NCBI GenBank assembly: GCA_943328915.2
Contig: CALQBW020000003.1
Location: 1-64,000, forward strand
Length of the DNA: 64,000 nt
Origin: Singulisphaera sp. GP187
GTDB lineage: Bacteria; Chloroflexota; Chloroflexia; Chloroflexales; Roseiflexaceae
Direction of reading: 5' to 3'
The notes beneath the pieces were generated by a model. That model did no database searches, was not told where the DNA came from, and saw only the letters and a list, made by a program, of their open reading frames with translations. The stretch's first letter is position 1. Every line of letters begins with the position of its first letter. The translations under genes and the position numbers were made by a program. Below are positions 44,598 through 53,264 of the stretch, piece after piece.

Positions 44598-45183
44598 GGT
44601 GTTGCTCCTTTTGGTAACTTACGCCATACAAAAACAGGTCGGTCATACGCGTTGCATCAATGTGCATCTGGATAGCGGCACCTTCTGGACCACTAAATGC
44701 TTCCACAAAACACAAAAACATCATGGCAAGCTCTGCAGCAGTGCCACCGGCAATCTGCTTGTTCGCCAATCCTTGCCCCATCACGGCTACTAGTGGGCCC
44801 ATCATGGTGCGATAAAACTGTTCGGCTAATTGGGCTTGCCATTGAGGTGACAGATAGGTACGGATCTCATGGCGCAACATTCGCGTGTCTTCGGCGTTGC
44901 GTGACTGAATCATTTCAATCACACCACACAATAACTGTGCGAAACTACCGTCAATTTCCGCAATCGCAGCACTCATTTCGGCGCCCATCTGCGTCAACAC
45001 CTGGTGCGCCATGGCCACGTACAAGGCCTCTTTGTTGGCGTAATGGTAATACAACGTCGGTTTGCTAATCCCAACCTGTTGCACTACATCTTTGATTGAT
45101 ACGCCATTAAAGCCACGTTCCATGAACAATTGATGGGCCACTTGTAATATGCGCTCTGCGGTTTGTGCGCCGTCTCGTGCCAT
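44569..45183 (-). CDS. TetR family regulator of the efflux operon
   Basis: This 204-residue regulator has the TetR helix-turn-helix at the N-terminus (RILQVAHQLFMERGFNG, then VVQQVGISKPTLYYHYANK). The ligand domain is not diagnostic. It is the first gene of the operon with the membrane-fusion protein, ATPase and permease, and should repress it. TACC-GAAT-GGTA just upstream is a candidate autoregulatory operator. The ligand is unknown. Confidence 0.92.
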   Translation of the reverse strand: MARDGAQTAERILQVAHQLFMERGFNGVSIKDVVQQVGISKPTLYYHYANKEALYVAMAHQVLTQMGAEMSAAIAEIDGSFAQLLCGVIEMIQSRNAEDTRMLRHEIRTYLSPQWQAQLAEQFYRTMMGPLVAVMGQGLANKQIAGGTAAELAMMFLCFVEAFSGPEGAAIQMHIDATRMTDLFLYGVSYQKEQHHGSDFTKLA

Positions 45184-45197
45184 GTGACCTCGTTATA

Positions 45198-45209
45198 TAC
45201 CGAATGGTA
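45198..45209. promoter_or_regulatory. Candidate TetR operator
   Basis: TACC-GAAT-GGTA, a small inverted repeat of the form used by many TetR-family repressors, lies 15 bases upstream of the TetR start codon, where it could block transcription. Confidence 0.45.
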
Positions 45210-45289
45210 AGTATCATAATTGGGTTTTCATGTTTTGTCAATACATTGCACAGGATTTGTTTGTTTTCTAATGTTTGGTATCCACAGCC

Positions 45290-45318
45290 AAAAAACTGTG
45301 CACGGATTGTGCACAGTT
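45290..45318 (-). terminator. Terminator of the RlmI-like gene
   Basis: Perfect arms AACTGTGCAC (45294-45303) and GTGCACAGTT (45309-45318) are followed on the minus strand by a T tract, 29 bases beyond the stop. Confidence 0.85.
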
Positions 45319-45346
45319 GCATACCTATTCCTGCCCATTGACACAT

Positions 45347-46531
45347 TCACCAAAGATCACCGATGCGAGCGATAATGAATTTGAGGTAGCGTCCTTCGAG
45401 GAAGTGGGCCGGCACGGGGTGGTCGAGGGCATGGCCAGCTTCATGGAGGATTTGCAGGCGTTTTTCGCTGTTGGTGGCAACCGAGGTTAGCATCATGCGG
45501 AACTCTTCGGGAGCAATTTGGCTGGTACAACTGGCCGACACCAATAAGCCATTGGGTGTCAGGCATTTGATCGCCAGCATATTGAGTCGAGTATAGGCTT
45601 GCATGGCCGCATCACGCTGTAGGCGGGTGCGGGCAAAGCTAGGCGGGTCGAGGATAATACAGTCATACTTTCGCCCATCGCCGGTCATTTTTTGTAATAA
45701 CTCAAAACAATCTTGGGTGACATACTGATGGCGCTCGGCGGGCAATTGATTGAGGGCGATGTTACGCTCGGCCGCCTCGGCGAGGCCATGACCGCTGTCC
45801 GCACTCACTACTTTGCGTGCGCCCCCTTTGAGGGCATACAGCGAAAAAGCGCCGGTATAAGCGAAACAATTGAGCACGCTCAACCCAGCCACATAGTGCA
45901 TTAAGGTCTGGCGGTTTTCGCGGTGATCGAGGAACAAGCCGGTTTTTTGGCCAACCTGGGGATCCACCACAAACTGCAACCCGGCGTGCTCTTGTACCAC
46001 CAATTCGTGGGCCGGCACCTCGCCCCATAGCACCGCCCGCCGTTGCGAAGTATTGTTGTCGTCATCGCGGTTTTTGCTACCCAGCACGGCCACCAAATCC
46101 GGGTTCACCGCCACGAGGGCGACGACTACGTGATGGACAATACTCGCTGGACCACTGCCATAGCTCTGAAGCACGGCGACGTTACCATACAAATCGACGG
46201 TGATACCCGGCAGCCCGTCGCCTTCGCCGAACAACCAGCGATAGGCGGTCACCCCTTGGGCGCGCAAAATTGATCGCCCCTGCCAGGCCTCGCGGACGCG
46301 CTGGGTAATCAAGCTGGCGTCAATGCGATTGGCAGTAGTGTATATGCGGATTGCGATGGGGCCTTGGGCATCCCACAACCCTATCCCGCGCCAGCCGCCG
46401 CAACGTACCACCACCTCAGTGCCATCGGCCAAGTCAATGGCGGCATCGAGGTGATTGCGGTAGACCCACGGGTGGCCACGCCGCAGCGTATCGCGTAAAT
46501 TGCGCGGCAGGGTAATTTCGGCACGGGGCAT
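45347..46531 (-). CDS. RlmI-like class I rRNA methyltransferase with PUA domain
   Basis: This 394-residue protein has the RlmI layout: an N-terminal PUA domain (RRGHPWVYRNHLD), an RFM-like middle and a Rossmann methyltransferase domain. Motif I is VLNCFAYTGAFSLYAL and the catalytic motif is IILDPPSFAR; CTSQIAPEEF carries the later Cys segment. In E. coli RlmI makes 5-methylcytosine 1962 in 23S rRNA; related RlmK/YccW-type proteins may modify other sites. AAAGGA precedes the ATG. Single gene with its own terminator. Confidence 0.92.
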   Translation of the reverse strand: MPRAEITLPRNLRDTLRRGHPWVYRNHLDAAIDLADGTEVVVRCGGWRGIGLWDAQGPIAIRIYTTANRIDASLITQRVREAWQGRSILRAQGVTAYRWLFGEGDGLPGITVDLYGNVAVLQSYGSGPASIVHHVVVALVAVNPDLVAVLGSKNRDDDNNTSQRRAVLWGEVPAHELVVQEHAGLQFVVDPQVGQKTGLFLDHRENRQTLMHYVAGLSVLNCFAYTGAFSLYALKGGARKVVSADSGHGLAEAAERNIALNQLPAERHQYVTQDCFELLQKMTGDGRKYDCIILDPPSFARTRLQRDAAMQAYTRLNMLAIKCLTPNGLLVSASCTSQIAPEEFRMMLTSVATNSEKRLQILHEAGHALDHPVPAHFLEGRYLKFIIARIGDLW

Positions 46532-46555
46532 GGTGGTTCCTTTGGGTAATTATTG

Positions 46556-46591
46556 ATGAAAAACGTACCGCGGCGCAGGGCCGCGGTACGT
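46556..46591 (-). terminator. Terminator of the ThuA-like gene
   Basis: Perfect 12-bp arms (46563-46574 and 46580-46591) are followed on the minus strand by TTTTTCATC. Confidence 0.88.
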
Positions 46592-46604
46592 CACCAGCAC
46601 AGGG

Positions 46605-47330
46605 TTATTTTTGGCCTTCGAGGGCCTTGTGGTTGCCATAGCTGGGGCGGACCAACCCGTTGGGGGCAGCCCAGCGCACGCCGTTGGCGATGACCAACTG
46701 GACGTTTTTGTCGAAGTAGGTGGGGTAGCTTTCGTGGCCAGGGCGGAAGTAGAAAACTTTGCCGTTGCCGCGATGATAGCAGCAGCCACTCCGGAATACT
46801 TCACCGCCGGTGAACCAGCTCACCATCACCAAATTGTCGGGAGCGGGGATGTCGAAGCGCTCGCCGTACATTTCTTCGGGGAGCTCGAAGTGTTGGGGCA
46901 CGCCGGCCGCAATCGGATGGCTGGGCTCGATGACCCAGACCCGCTCGATGTCATCAGACTCGCGCCACTTGAGGTCACAGGTGGTGCCCATCAACGACTT
47001 GAAGATTTTCGAGAAATGGCCAGAATGCAACACAATCAAGCCCATACCACGTTCGACCACATGTTTTTTGACCCGGATCACGATGTCGTCTTGGACGGCG
47101 TCGTGGGCCATATGCCCCCACCACACCAACACGTCGGTTTGGGCCAATACAGCCTCGCTCAGCCCATGTTCGGGGTCATCCAGAGTGGCAGTATTTACCA
47201 CAAAATCACCACTGCTGGCTTTGAGTCCATCGGCAATAGCCCCATGAATGCCCTTTGGGTAAATGGTGCCGGCAGAATGGGTTGGGTCCTTCTCATGGCG
47301 GAATTCATTCCATACCAATACACGCATCAT
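46605..47330 (-). CDS. ThuA-like (trehalose-utilisation type) protein
   Basis: This 241-residue protein belongs to the ThuA family, a class I glutamine amidotransferase-like fold found in sugar metabolism. The N-terminus [12 protein letters not shown], the strand [14 protein letters not shown] and the region GRVGV-equivalent [10 protein letters not shown] are visible. ThuA has been linked to trehalose and ketosugar handling but its reaction is not well established. TAGGAG is 8 bases from the ATG at 47330. No trehalose genes are adjacent. Confidence 0.86.
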   Translation of the reverse strand: MMRVLVWNEFRHEKDPTHSAGTIYPKGIHGAIADGLKASSGDFVVNTATLDDPEHGLSEAVLAQTDVLVWWGHMAHDAVQDDIVIRVKKHVVERGMGLIVLHSGHFSKIFKSLMGTTCDLKWRESDDIERVWVIEPSHPIAAGVPQHFELPEEMYGERFDIPAPDNLVMVSWFTGGEVFRSGCCYHRGNGKVFYFRPGHESYPTYFDKNVQLVIANGVRWAAPNGLVRPSYGNHKALEGQK

Positions 47331-47500
47331 TGTGAGTACTCCTATGAAAAATCGAACCATCACCACTATACCACTTATGACGTAGGGGACTGGAAAGTGA
47401 AAAGTGCAAAATAGAATTTCCCAATCACACCCCTGCAACAATCGTTAACCCATGTCTTTGGTGTACAATATTAAAGTAATCAGCAAGTGGTAACATTGAC

Positions 47501-48205
47501 GTGTCACAACCGATATCTCCTTTTTCAATCCAACAGATACTCCAACAAATACGCACCTCCGGTGCGGTTCTTAATCCACAATTGATACGAGTAATTCAGC
47601 AACACCAAGCCGAAATAACCGTACCGTTGCGCCAACTACTTGCTCAAAAAACAATTCTCCAAGATGACGAATCTCACTCCTTTGCCAGGGGCCATGCTTT
47701 AGTGTTTTTGAGCAGTTGGGGGGATAGCGAAACCATCGCTATTTTGCACGATGTATTACTGCGCCACGACGACCAACTCGAAATATTTTACGAACTTATA
47801 GAATATACCGTGCCTGCCTATGGACCAGAAATAATCCCCGTATTTGCCGAATTAATAAATGATAGTGACGCACCTCGCGCTTCGCGGATTATTGCGAGTT
47901 CATTATTAAGTATGATTGCCCATTTACATCCATTAACGGCTGTGGTCGTATCCCGTATTTTGTGCCAAGCGCTCCCGCCACCCGAGTTGGCCGCGTCCCA
48001 AGACAGCGAATTATGGTCGTGGATTGTGGCAGCACTAGCGGAATTACGCAGCAAATCGGCCAACACCCAAGTCCGCCTGCTCTATACTGCAGGGGTACTT
48101 GACCCGAGTATTTGTGGGCGCCCCGAAGAGTTTACCCAAGCGCTCAACGATACGATTTACCACATTTCATTTCGCGATCCATTGTATTTATACGAACAGT
48201 CATAA
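47501..48205 (+). CDS. Hypothetical all-helical (HEAT-like) protein
   Basis: I recognise no specific family. The 234 residues look like a series of alternating amphipathic helices (for example ETIAILHDVLLRHDDQLE), suggesting HEAT-type repeats, and there are no membrane segments. It begins at GTG (47501) with only a weak site. It ends one base before the O-antigen-ligase-like gene, so it is probably the first gene of the polysaccharide cluster and may be a scaffold or regulator within it; this role is inference. Confidence 0.75.
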   Translation: MSQPISPFSIQQILQQIRTSGAVLNPQLIRVIQQHQAEITVPLRQLLAQKTILQDDESHSFARGHALVFLSSWGDSETIAILHDVLLRHDDQLEIFYELIEYTVPAYGPEIIPVFAELINDSDAPRASRIIASSLLSMIAHLHPLTAVVVSRILCQALPPPELAASQDSELWSWIVAALAELRSKSANTQVRLLYTAGVLDPSICGRPEEFTQALNDTIYHISFRDPLYLYEQS

Positions 48206-48206
48206 C

Positions 48207-49661
48207 ATGCAATTACCGCGCCTGGGCTCAATCCAACCCGAAATTCCCAAAATCATGAGTGCAATTTTCATCGCTGTGGCATTATGCCTCGGCGGGGCTG
48301 CGTTGCTTGTGTATAGTTACTTCTGGGTACCGTTTGTAGTGATTGCGAGCCTCGCACTGACCTACAAAATGTTAGGCAATGTACGCGTGATGGTGAGCGT
48401 CATGGTATTACTCATCACGGTATTGCCGTTTGGGACGTTGCCGTTCCGCGCAGTTATTACGCCTTCATTATTATCAGTAGCAATTGGGGCCTTGATTGGC
48501 GTGCGGCTTATCACTGCATTGACGAACCTTGATTATAAATTTGATTTTTCGCCCTTTGCACCGGCAGTGCTAGGATTTATTGGCTTCACCTTGTTTGCCT
48601 TGTTTCTTGGTGCCAAAGGGCTCCCTGATGCAACTACGTTGCATAATTACGCCAAATTTTTGTTGGGGATTTTGGTGATGTTTGTGGTGCTTGACACCAT
48701 CAAAAGCGAAGCAGACATTCGCTGGGCGATGCGCTTATTGTTGATTGGCGGTACCATCTCAGCTTTAATTGGGTTGGTACTGTATGTGATTCCGGCAACG
48801 TCCGCGCAACAATTTTTGCTACAGTTTGGCCGCATCGGCTACCCCACTAGTGGACGGATTTTGCGCTATGTCGAGGATGATACGAGTGGCCTAATGCGCG
48901 CCATCGGGTTGTGTGTCGACCCCAATAGTTATGGGGGAATGTTGGCACTGATTGGAGCCGTGGCGGCCACACAATTGATTGTGGCACGGCCGGTGTTTTC
49001 ACGTCGCATGATCATCATGATTACGGGAATCATCGTCGTGGCGTTGTTTTTGACGTTTTCACGGGCCGCCCTTGGCGGGCTCATCATCGCCGCGATTTAT
49101 GTGGCTACCGTGCGCTATCGGCGCTTGTGGTGGTTGATTATCGGCAGTGGGATTATCGCCACCATATTGTTGGTGTTTGTGGGGGTGGGCGAGCAGTTTG
49201 TCAATCGCGTAGTCCAAGGCGTGCAGTTCCAAGACCGCGCCAATCAAATGCGGCTGGCCGAATACAACAACGCCATCGCCGTCATCCAAGCCTATCCGTT
49301 TTTTGGGATTGGCTTTGGTAAAGCGCCCGACATTGATTTGGTGGCCGGGGTATCGAGTATTTATCTCGCCATTGCGCAGCGGATTGGATTAATCGGTTTA
49401 CTGGCGTTTTTGGGATTAATGGCTAGTCTATTTGTGCAGAGCTGGCGCAGTTTGGGTTTGGCTGTTGCCCAGAACGACGAAGTCCACGCCAGTTGGCTGA
49501 TTGGTTTACAAGCGGGGGTGGTCGCGGCGCTGGCAGTGGGGTTACTCGATCACTATTTTTTCAATATTGAATTTAGTCATATGACCGCGTTGCTATGGTG
49601 CACCATTGGGCTAATGCTGGCCGTCGCACGCAATAGTGCCCTGCCGAGTGAGTCGGTATGA
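48207..49661 (+). CDS. O-antigen ligase / Wzy-type polysaccharide polymerase
   Basis: This 484-residue membrane protein has about twelve helices and the large late periplasmic loop typical of the WaaL/Wzy superfamily. The motif FGIGFGKAPD in that loop and the Arg-rich FSRAALGG segment are family features. It should join or polymerise lipid-linked glycan units. I take the ATG at 48207, one base after the previous stop; the frame is open 36 codons upstream through that gene. The stop overlaps udk. Confidence 0.9.
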   Translation: MQLPRLGSIQPEIPKIMSAIFIAVALCLGGAALLVYSYFWVPFVVIASLALTYKMLGNVRVMVSVMVLLITVLPFGTLPFRAVITPSLLSVAIGALIGVRLITALTNLDYKFDFSPFAPAVLGFIGFTLFALFLGAKGLPDATTLHNYAKFLLGILVMFVVLDTIKSEADIRWAMRLLLIGGTISALIGLVLYVIPATSAQQFLLQFGRIGYPTSGRILRYVEDDTSGLMRAIGLCVDPNSYGGMLALIGAVAATQLIVARPVFSRRMIIMITGIIVVALFLTFSRAALGGLIIAAIYVATVRYRRLWWLIIGSGIIATILLVFVGVGEQFVNRVVQGVQFQDRANQMRLAEYNNAIAVIQAYPFFGIGFGKAPDIDLVAGVSSIYLAIAQRIGLIGLLAFLGLMASLFVQSWRSLGLAVAQNDEVHASWLIGLQAGVVAALAVGLLDHYFFNIEFSHMTALLWCTIGLMLAVARNSALPSESV

Positions 49662-50299
49662 CGCCGTTTGTAATTGGTATTGCTGGGGGGAGCGGCGCCG
49701 GCAAAACCACCATCGCCAAACGGATCATCGACCAGATTGGTCATCAGGCGATTGCCTGGGTTCCTTTTGATGCCTATTATTGCGATTTGGGACATCTGAC
49801 CATCGCCCAACGCCAAGCCTGTAATTTTGACCACCCCGATGCCTTTGACACCGAACTATTCCTTACGCACCTCGATCAATTAATTGCCGGCCGTGCAATC
49901 ACCCTGCCCAATTATGATTTCGTGCAATATACACGGGTGGGCGGTGGGCACGTGGTGCAACCACGCCCGATTATTTTGGTGGATGGGATTTTGTTGTTTG
50001 TGGCGGCGGCGATACGATCCCGCATGAATGTACGCATCTTCATCGAAGTAGCCGATGATATCCGCTTGCTGCGGCGAATGTTACGTGACACCCAAGAACG
50101 TGGGCGTGACGTGGAATCAGTCTGTCAACAATACATAGCAACGGTCCGCCCGATGCATCAGGCCTTTGTTGAGCCGTCACGAAGCTATGCCGACGTGATT
50201 ATTCCGGGAGTCAACGATGTCACGGCGGCGGTCAATCTGATTACCAATCATATTCGGCAATTGCTCAGTGCGACTCCAGACGGAAAAGAGGGAATATGA
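49658..50299 (+). CDS. udk: Uridine kinase
   Basis: Uridine kinase phosphorylates uridine or cytidine to the monophosphate in pyrimidine salvage. This 213-residue P-loop kinase shows GGSGAGKTT at 10-18, FDAYYCDLGHL, the NFDHPDAFD nucleoside-binding loop and the lid segment LRRMLRDTQERGRD. It is embedded between a Wzy-type gene and a glycosyltransferase, overlapping both by ATGA. Supply of UMP for UDP-sugars is a plausible reason for this placement. Confidence 0.94.
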   Translation: MTPFVIGIAGGSGAGKTTIAKRIIDQIGHQAIAWVPFDAYYCDLGHLTIAQRQACNFDHPDAFDTELFLTHLDQLIAGRAITLPNYDFVQYTRVGGGHVVQPRPIILVDGILLFVAAAIRSRMNVRIFIEVADDIRLLRRMLRDTQERGRDVESVCQQYIATVRPMHQAFVEPSRSYADVIIPGVNDVTAAVNLITNHIRQLLSATPDGKEGI

Positions 50300-51345
50300 C
50301 CACCATTCATCCCTTCCCACCCACGCTTGCTTTTTCTCCCTACCTCGATGAGCTCTATGGCGTTTTGGAACCACATTTCACCATTGATCGGCGCTCACCA
50401 CGCCACGCTATCCCTGCGCTTTTATTTGGGCGGGGGGCACGAATTTTGCACGTGCATTTTTTTGATGAAGTGGTGCAACGTCCATCTCGATTCATTACTT
50501 GGATGCGCTTTGTCATGTGGATTATGTTGTTGATGTTGTTGCGCTGGCGGGCAGTCACCATCGTCTGGACAGTCCACAATGCCACTCCCCACGAATGCCT
50601 GCACCCCGATATTGCGCGCCGCACCACACAGCACGTTCTCAACCAATGCCACGCGGTAACGGCGCATCATCACGCCACGCGCACGCTCCTGCTTGAGCAA
50701 TACCCCACCACTACACCCATCAGTGTAATTCCGCACGGACACAAGGCACATCCCTTTGGGTTGCTCCCCCAGCATCAATATGCCCGCCAACAGCTCGGCT
50801 TGACCCTCGATGCGCCGTTGTTGCTATACCTCGGCATGATCCGGCGCTACAAAGGCATCGAAACCTTGATTGATGCCATGGAATTACTCCCCCATGCCCA
50901 TTTAGTGATTGCCGGGCATGCTGCTGATACCGTCTATCTCTCTGAACTCCATCAGCACACGGCCCGCCGTATCAACGTCACCATCCGGCCACGGTTTTTG
51001 CCAGACGAAGAAGCAGCCCGCTATTTGGCGGCTTGTGATTTATTGGTGTTACCCTATCGTTCGATTACCACTTCGGGGATGTTGGTTTCGGCACAAGCCG
51101 CAGGGATTGTCTGCGTGGTCCCTAATTTGCCCCCATTACTCGAACAAGTACGCGATGGCGTAACGGGATTTGTATTCCATGCTGAAAATAGTACATCACT
51201 GATTCACACAATCGAACGAGCCCTCGCCCACCCCTATCGAAGCCATATCGGCATCGAGGCGCAACGCTCCCTTGCGAACAATACATGGGCACAGGTTGGC
51301 CAACAATTCACCACCTTCTTAAACAAGGTCTGTCAACCATCATGA
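50296..51345 (+). CDS. GT4-type glycosyltransferase (GT-B fold)
   Basis: This 349-residue glycosyltransferase has the two-lobed GT-B fold. The C-terminal donor-binding lobe shows YLGMIRRYKGIETLIDAM and LPYRSITTSGMLV. It resembles mannosyl- or rhamnosyl-type transferases of polysaccharide clusters, such as GumH-like enzymes. Donor and acceptor cannot be read from sequence. It is coupled to udk upstream and to the next GT2 gene by ATGA overlaps. Confidence 0.9.
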   Translation: MTTIHPFPPTLAFSPYLDELYGVLEPHFTIDRRSPRHAIPALLFGRGARILHVHFFDEVVQRPSRFITWMRFVMWIMLLMLLRWRAVTIVWTVHNATPHECLHPDIARRTTQHVLNQCHAVTAHHHATRTLLLEQYPTTTPISVIPHGHKAHPFGLLPQHQYARQQLGLTLDAPLLLYLGMIRRYKGIETLIDAMELLPHAHLVIAGHAADTVYLSELHQHTARRINVTIRPRFLPDEEAARYLAACDLLVLPYRSITTSGMLVSAQAAGIVCVVPNLPPLLEQVRDGVTGFVFHAENSTSLIHTIERALAHPYRSHIGIEAQRSLANNTWAQVGQQFTTFLNKVCQPS

Positions 51346-52151
51346 CGAAACCACGTGTTTCATTAATTCTGGTAACGTACAACAGTGCGGCATTGCTCGC
51401 TGAATTTGCCAATTCGCTGTCAAGTGACACATCCATGCCTCCCTACGAACTCATCGCCGTAGATAATGCCTCGCACGATACACCGTGGCAGCAACTCCCC
51501 GCCGCCACCTGGATTGTCCTACCGACAAATATTGGCTATGGCAGCGCCTGTAATCGTGGTGCGGCGCAGGCCAACGGAGAATATATTCTTTTCCTGAATC
51601 CTGATATTGCAATGCGTGCAGGGTGGCTCTTCCAACTCATTGCCCACCTCGAAGCTCACCCCGAAGTGGCCTGTATCGCCCCCGAAACGCTCTACCCCGG
51701 CGAACAGCGTACGTTGCAACCGGGCATCGCAGACCGACCAACGCTCCCTGGGGCTGCGCTGATGATGCGCAAGCGGGATTGGGTAACACTGGGAGGATTC
51801 GACGAGGCAATTTTTTTGTATTGGGAAGATACAGACTTGTGTTGGCGGGCCCAAAAATCTGGCCGCCGCACGGTAGTAGCCTGTGATACGGCCATTACTC
51901 ACATCCGTGGAGCCAGTGGTGGTGGCAGTGCCCGCTGGATCCACCATTACATACGCAATGGGATTTATGCCTACCTCAAAACCCAACCCTGGCCAGCGGT
52001 TGGCTGGTTCATACTTCGCCAAATCATTGCGTGGCCGTGGCGCGCAGTGCGCCGCCAACCACAGCACCTTGTATTGGCAGTATGGTGGAATATCGCGCGA
52101 TTACCACAGACATTAGCCTTGCGACGGATGCTCCTTCTTCCAAAAAAATAA
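51342..52151 (+). CDS. GT2 family glycosyltransferase (rhamnosyltransferase-like)
   Basis: This 269-residue GT-A enzyme has the GT2 start VSLILVTYNSAALL, the DNASHD loop, the FLNPDIA metal-binding DxD-like site and the WEDTDLCWRAQKSGR motif, as in WbbL-type rhamnosyltransferases. A C-terminal hydrophobic stretch may contact the membrane. The ATG overlaps the previous stop (ATGA). A 249-base gap with promoter-like AT-rich sequence follows. Confidence 0.9.
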   Translation: MTKPRVSLILVTYNSAALLAEFANSLSSDTSMPPYELIAVDNASHDTPWQQLPAATWIVLPTNIGYGSACNRGAAQANGEYILFLNPDIAMRAGWLFQLIAHLEAHPEVACIAPETLYPGEQRTLQPGIADRPTLPGAALMMRKRDWVTLGGFDEAIFLYWEDTDLCWRAQKSGRRTVVACDTAITHIRGASGGGSARWIHHYIRNGIYAYLKTQPWPAVGWFILRQIIAWPWRAVRRQPQHLVLAVWWNIARLPQTLALRRMLLLPKK

Positions 52152-52400
52152 TCCATCCAAAAAACGTTGTTAAATTAATGTAATCGACACATACGCTGTC
52201 AAAACTCAACGTATATTTTATTCGCAACCGTATTTTGTCGGTTGGTACGCACGCATCCAGGTGTGATTGGCACGTTAGGTGATTATCCTAGGGAATATTT
52301 TGAAATTTGCATCAAAATAAAATTGAATGATATACCGGCAATCCCCATTACCATATAGTGTATAGTGCTTATATAAAAGAGCTACTTGAGCGTATCCACA
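52152..52400 (+). promoter_or_regulatory. AT-rich intergenic region between glycosyltransferase genes
   Basis: The only break of more than 200 bases in the polysaccharide cluster. It holds an inverted repeat ATTTTGA/TCAAAAT (52297-52303 and 52312-52318) and several TATA-like hexamers near 52360-52375. It probably contains an internal promoter. Confidence 0.45.
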
Positions 52401-53264
52401 ATGTCACATCCGCGCATCGCAGTGATTATTCCCTGCATTAGTCCCAACCTGCCAGCACCCGTACTTGCTGCGGTCAAGTGTCAAACTCGTCACGCTGACG
52501 AGGTGATTGTAGTGCACGGTATCAGTCCAAACGGGCTTGCGCGTAACCAGGGAGTTGCCCAAAGCACCGCTGAGTGGTTATTGTTTGTTGATGATGATGC
52601 GGTGCTCGGTCACCCAGAACTCATCGAACGGTTATTTATTGCGGCCCAACAACCAGATGTTATCATCGTCGGTAGCGCACGCATTCTCCCGGTTGACGCA
52701 TCACTCTTTCAGCACGCAGTTGCCAATCAAGTAGCGCGCATAGTCCATCCCATCGTTGCGCGCAATACCGTCACCAATCCCGACCCACCGAGTTTTTATT
52801 GTGATATTAAGACGACGTGTTGTCTCATGTCCCGTACATGGTTTGATGTTGTGGGCGGATTTGACGCGCAGTTACACCGGGGGGTCGACAGTGAGTTTTT
52901 TGTACGTGCGCGCCGCACCCCTCATCAGAATGGTGCGGGCAATATCATGCTCGTCGCCGATACCTGGGTCTATCACCCAGCTCCGGCCACCATTGGGGCA
53001 CTTTGGCGCAAACATATTGCCTATGGTATTGGCCACGCCCAAGAAGTACGCCGGGATCCGACACGTGCTCGTGGGGGGAATTATTTTTATACCCCCATCC
53101 ATGCGCTGTTTTGGATTATTTTTCGCACCATAATAGTACCCATCCACACGATCATCCCTTATTCATACGGAGCACCCCAATGGCGCATCGGCTGGTACCC
53201 GCTGAAAGCGCTCGCATCATTTGCCAGTGCCATTGGCTATGTAATCGGCTGGTACCAGTCATGA
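52401..53264 (+). CDS. GT2 family glycosyltransferase
   Basis: This roughly 287-residue GT-A transferase has the N-terminal AVIIPCISPNLPAPVL, the metal-site FVDDDAVLGHPE and a late FDAQLHRGVDSEFFVRA motif. Two hydrophobic stretches near the C-terminus suggest membrane association. The ATG at 52401 is chosen, but a TTG at 52386 with an upstream AAGAG is a real alternative, adding five residues. The stop overlaps the next glycosyltransferase (ATGA). Substrate unknown. Confidence 0.87.
   Translation: MSHPRIAVIIPCISPNLPAPVLAAVKCQTRHADEVIVVHGISPNGLARNQGVAQSTAEWLLFVDDDAVLGHPELIERLFIAAQQPDVIIVGSARILPVDASLFQHAVANQVARIVHPIVARNTVTNPDPPSFYCDIKTTCCLMSRTWFDVVGGFDAQLHRGVDSEFFVRARRTPHQNGAGNIMLVADTWVYHPAPATIGALWRKHIAYGIGHAQEVRRDPTRARGGNYFYTPIHALFWIIFRTIIVPIHTIIPYSYGAPQWRIGWYPLKALASFASAIGYVIGWYQS

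Noticed and set aside
46611-47414. Plus-strand 267-codon frame opposite the ThuA-like gene
   Set aside because: Antisense of a family-matched gene with a good ribosome site and terminator on the other strand.
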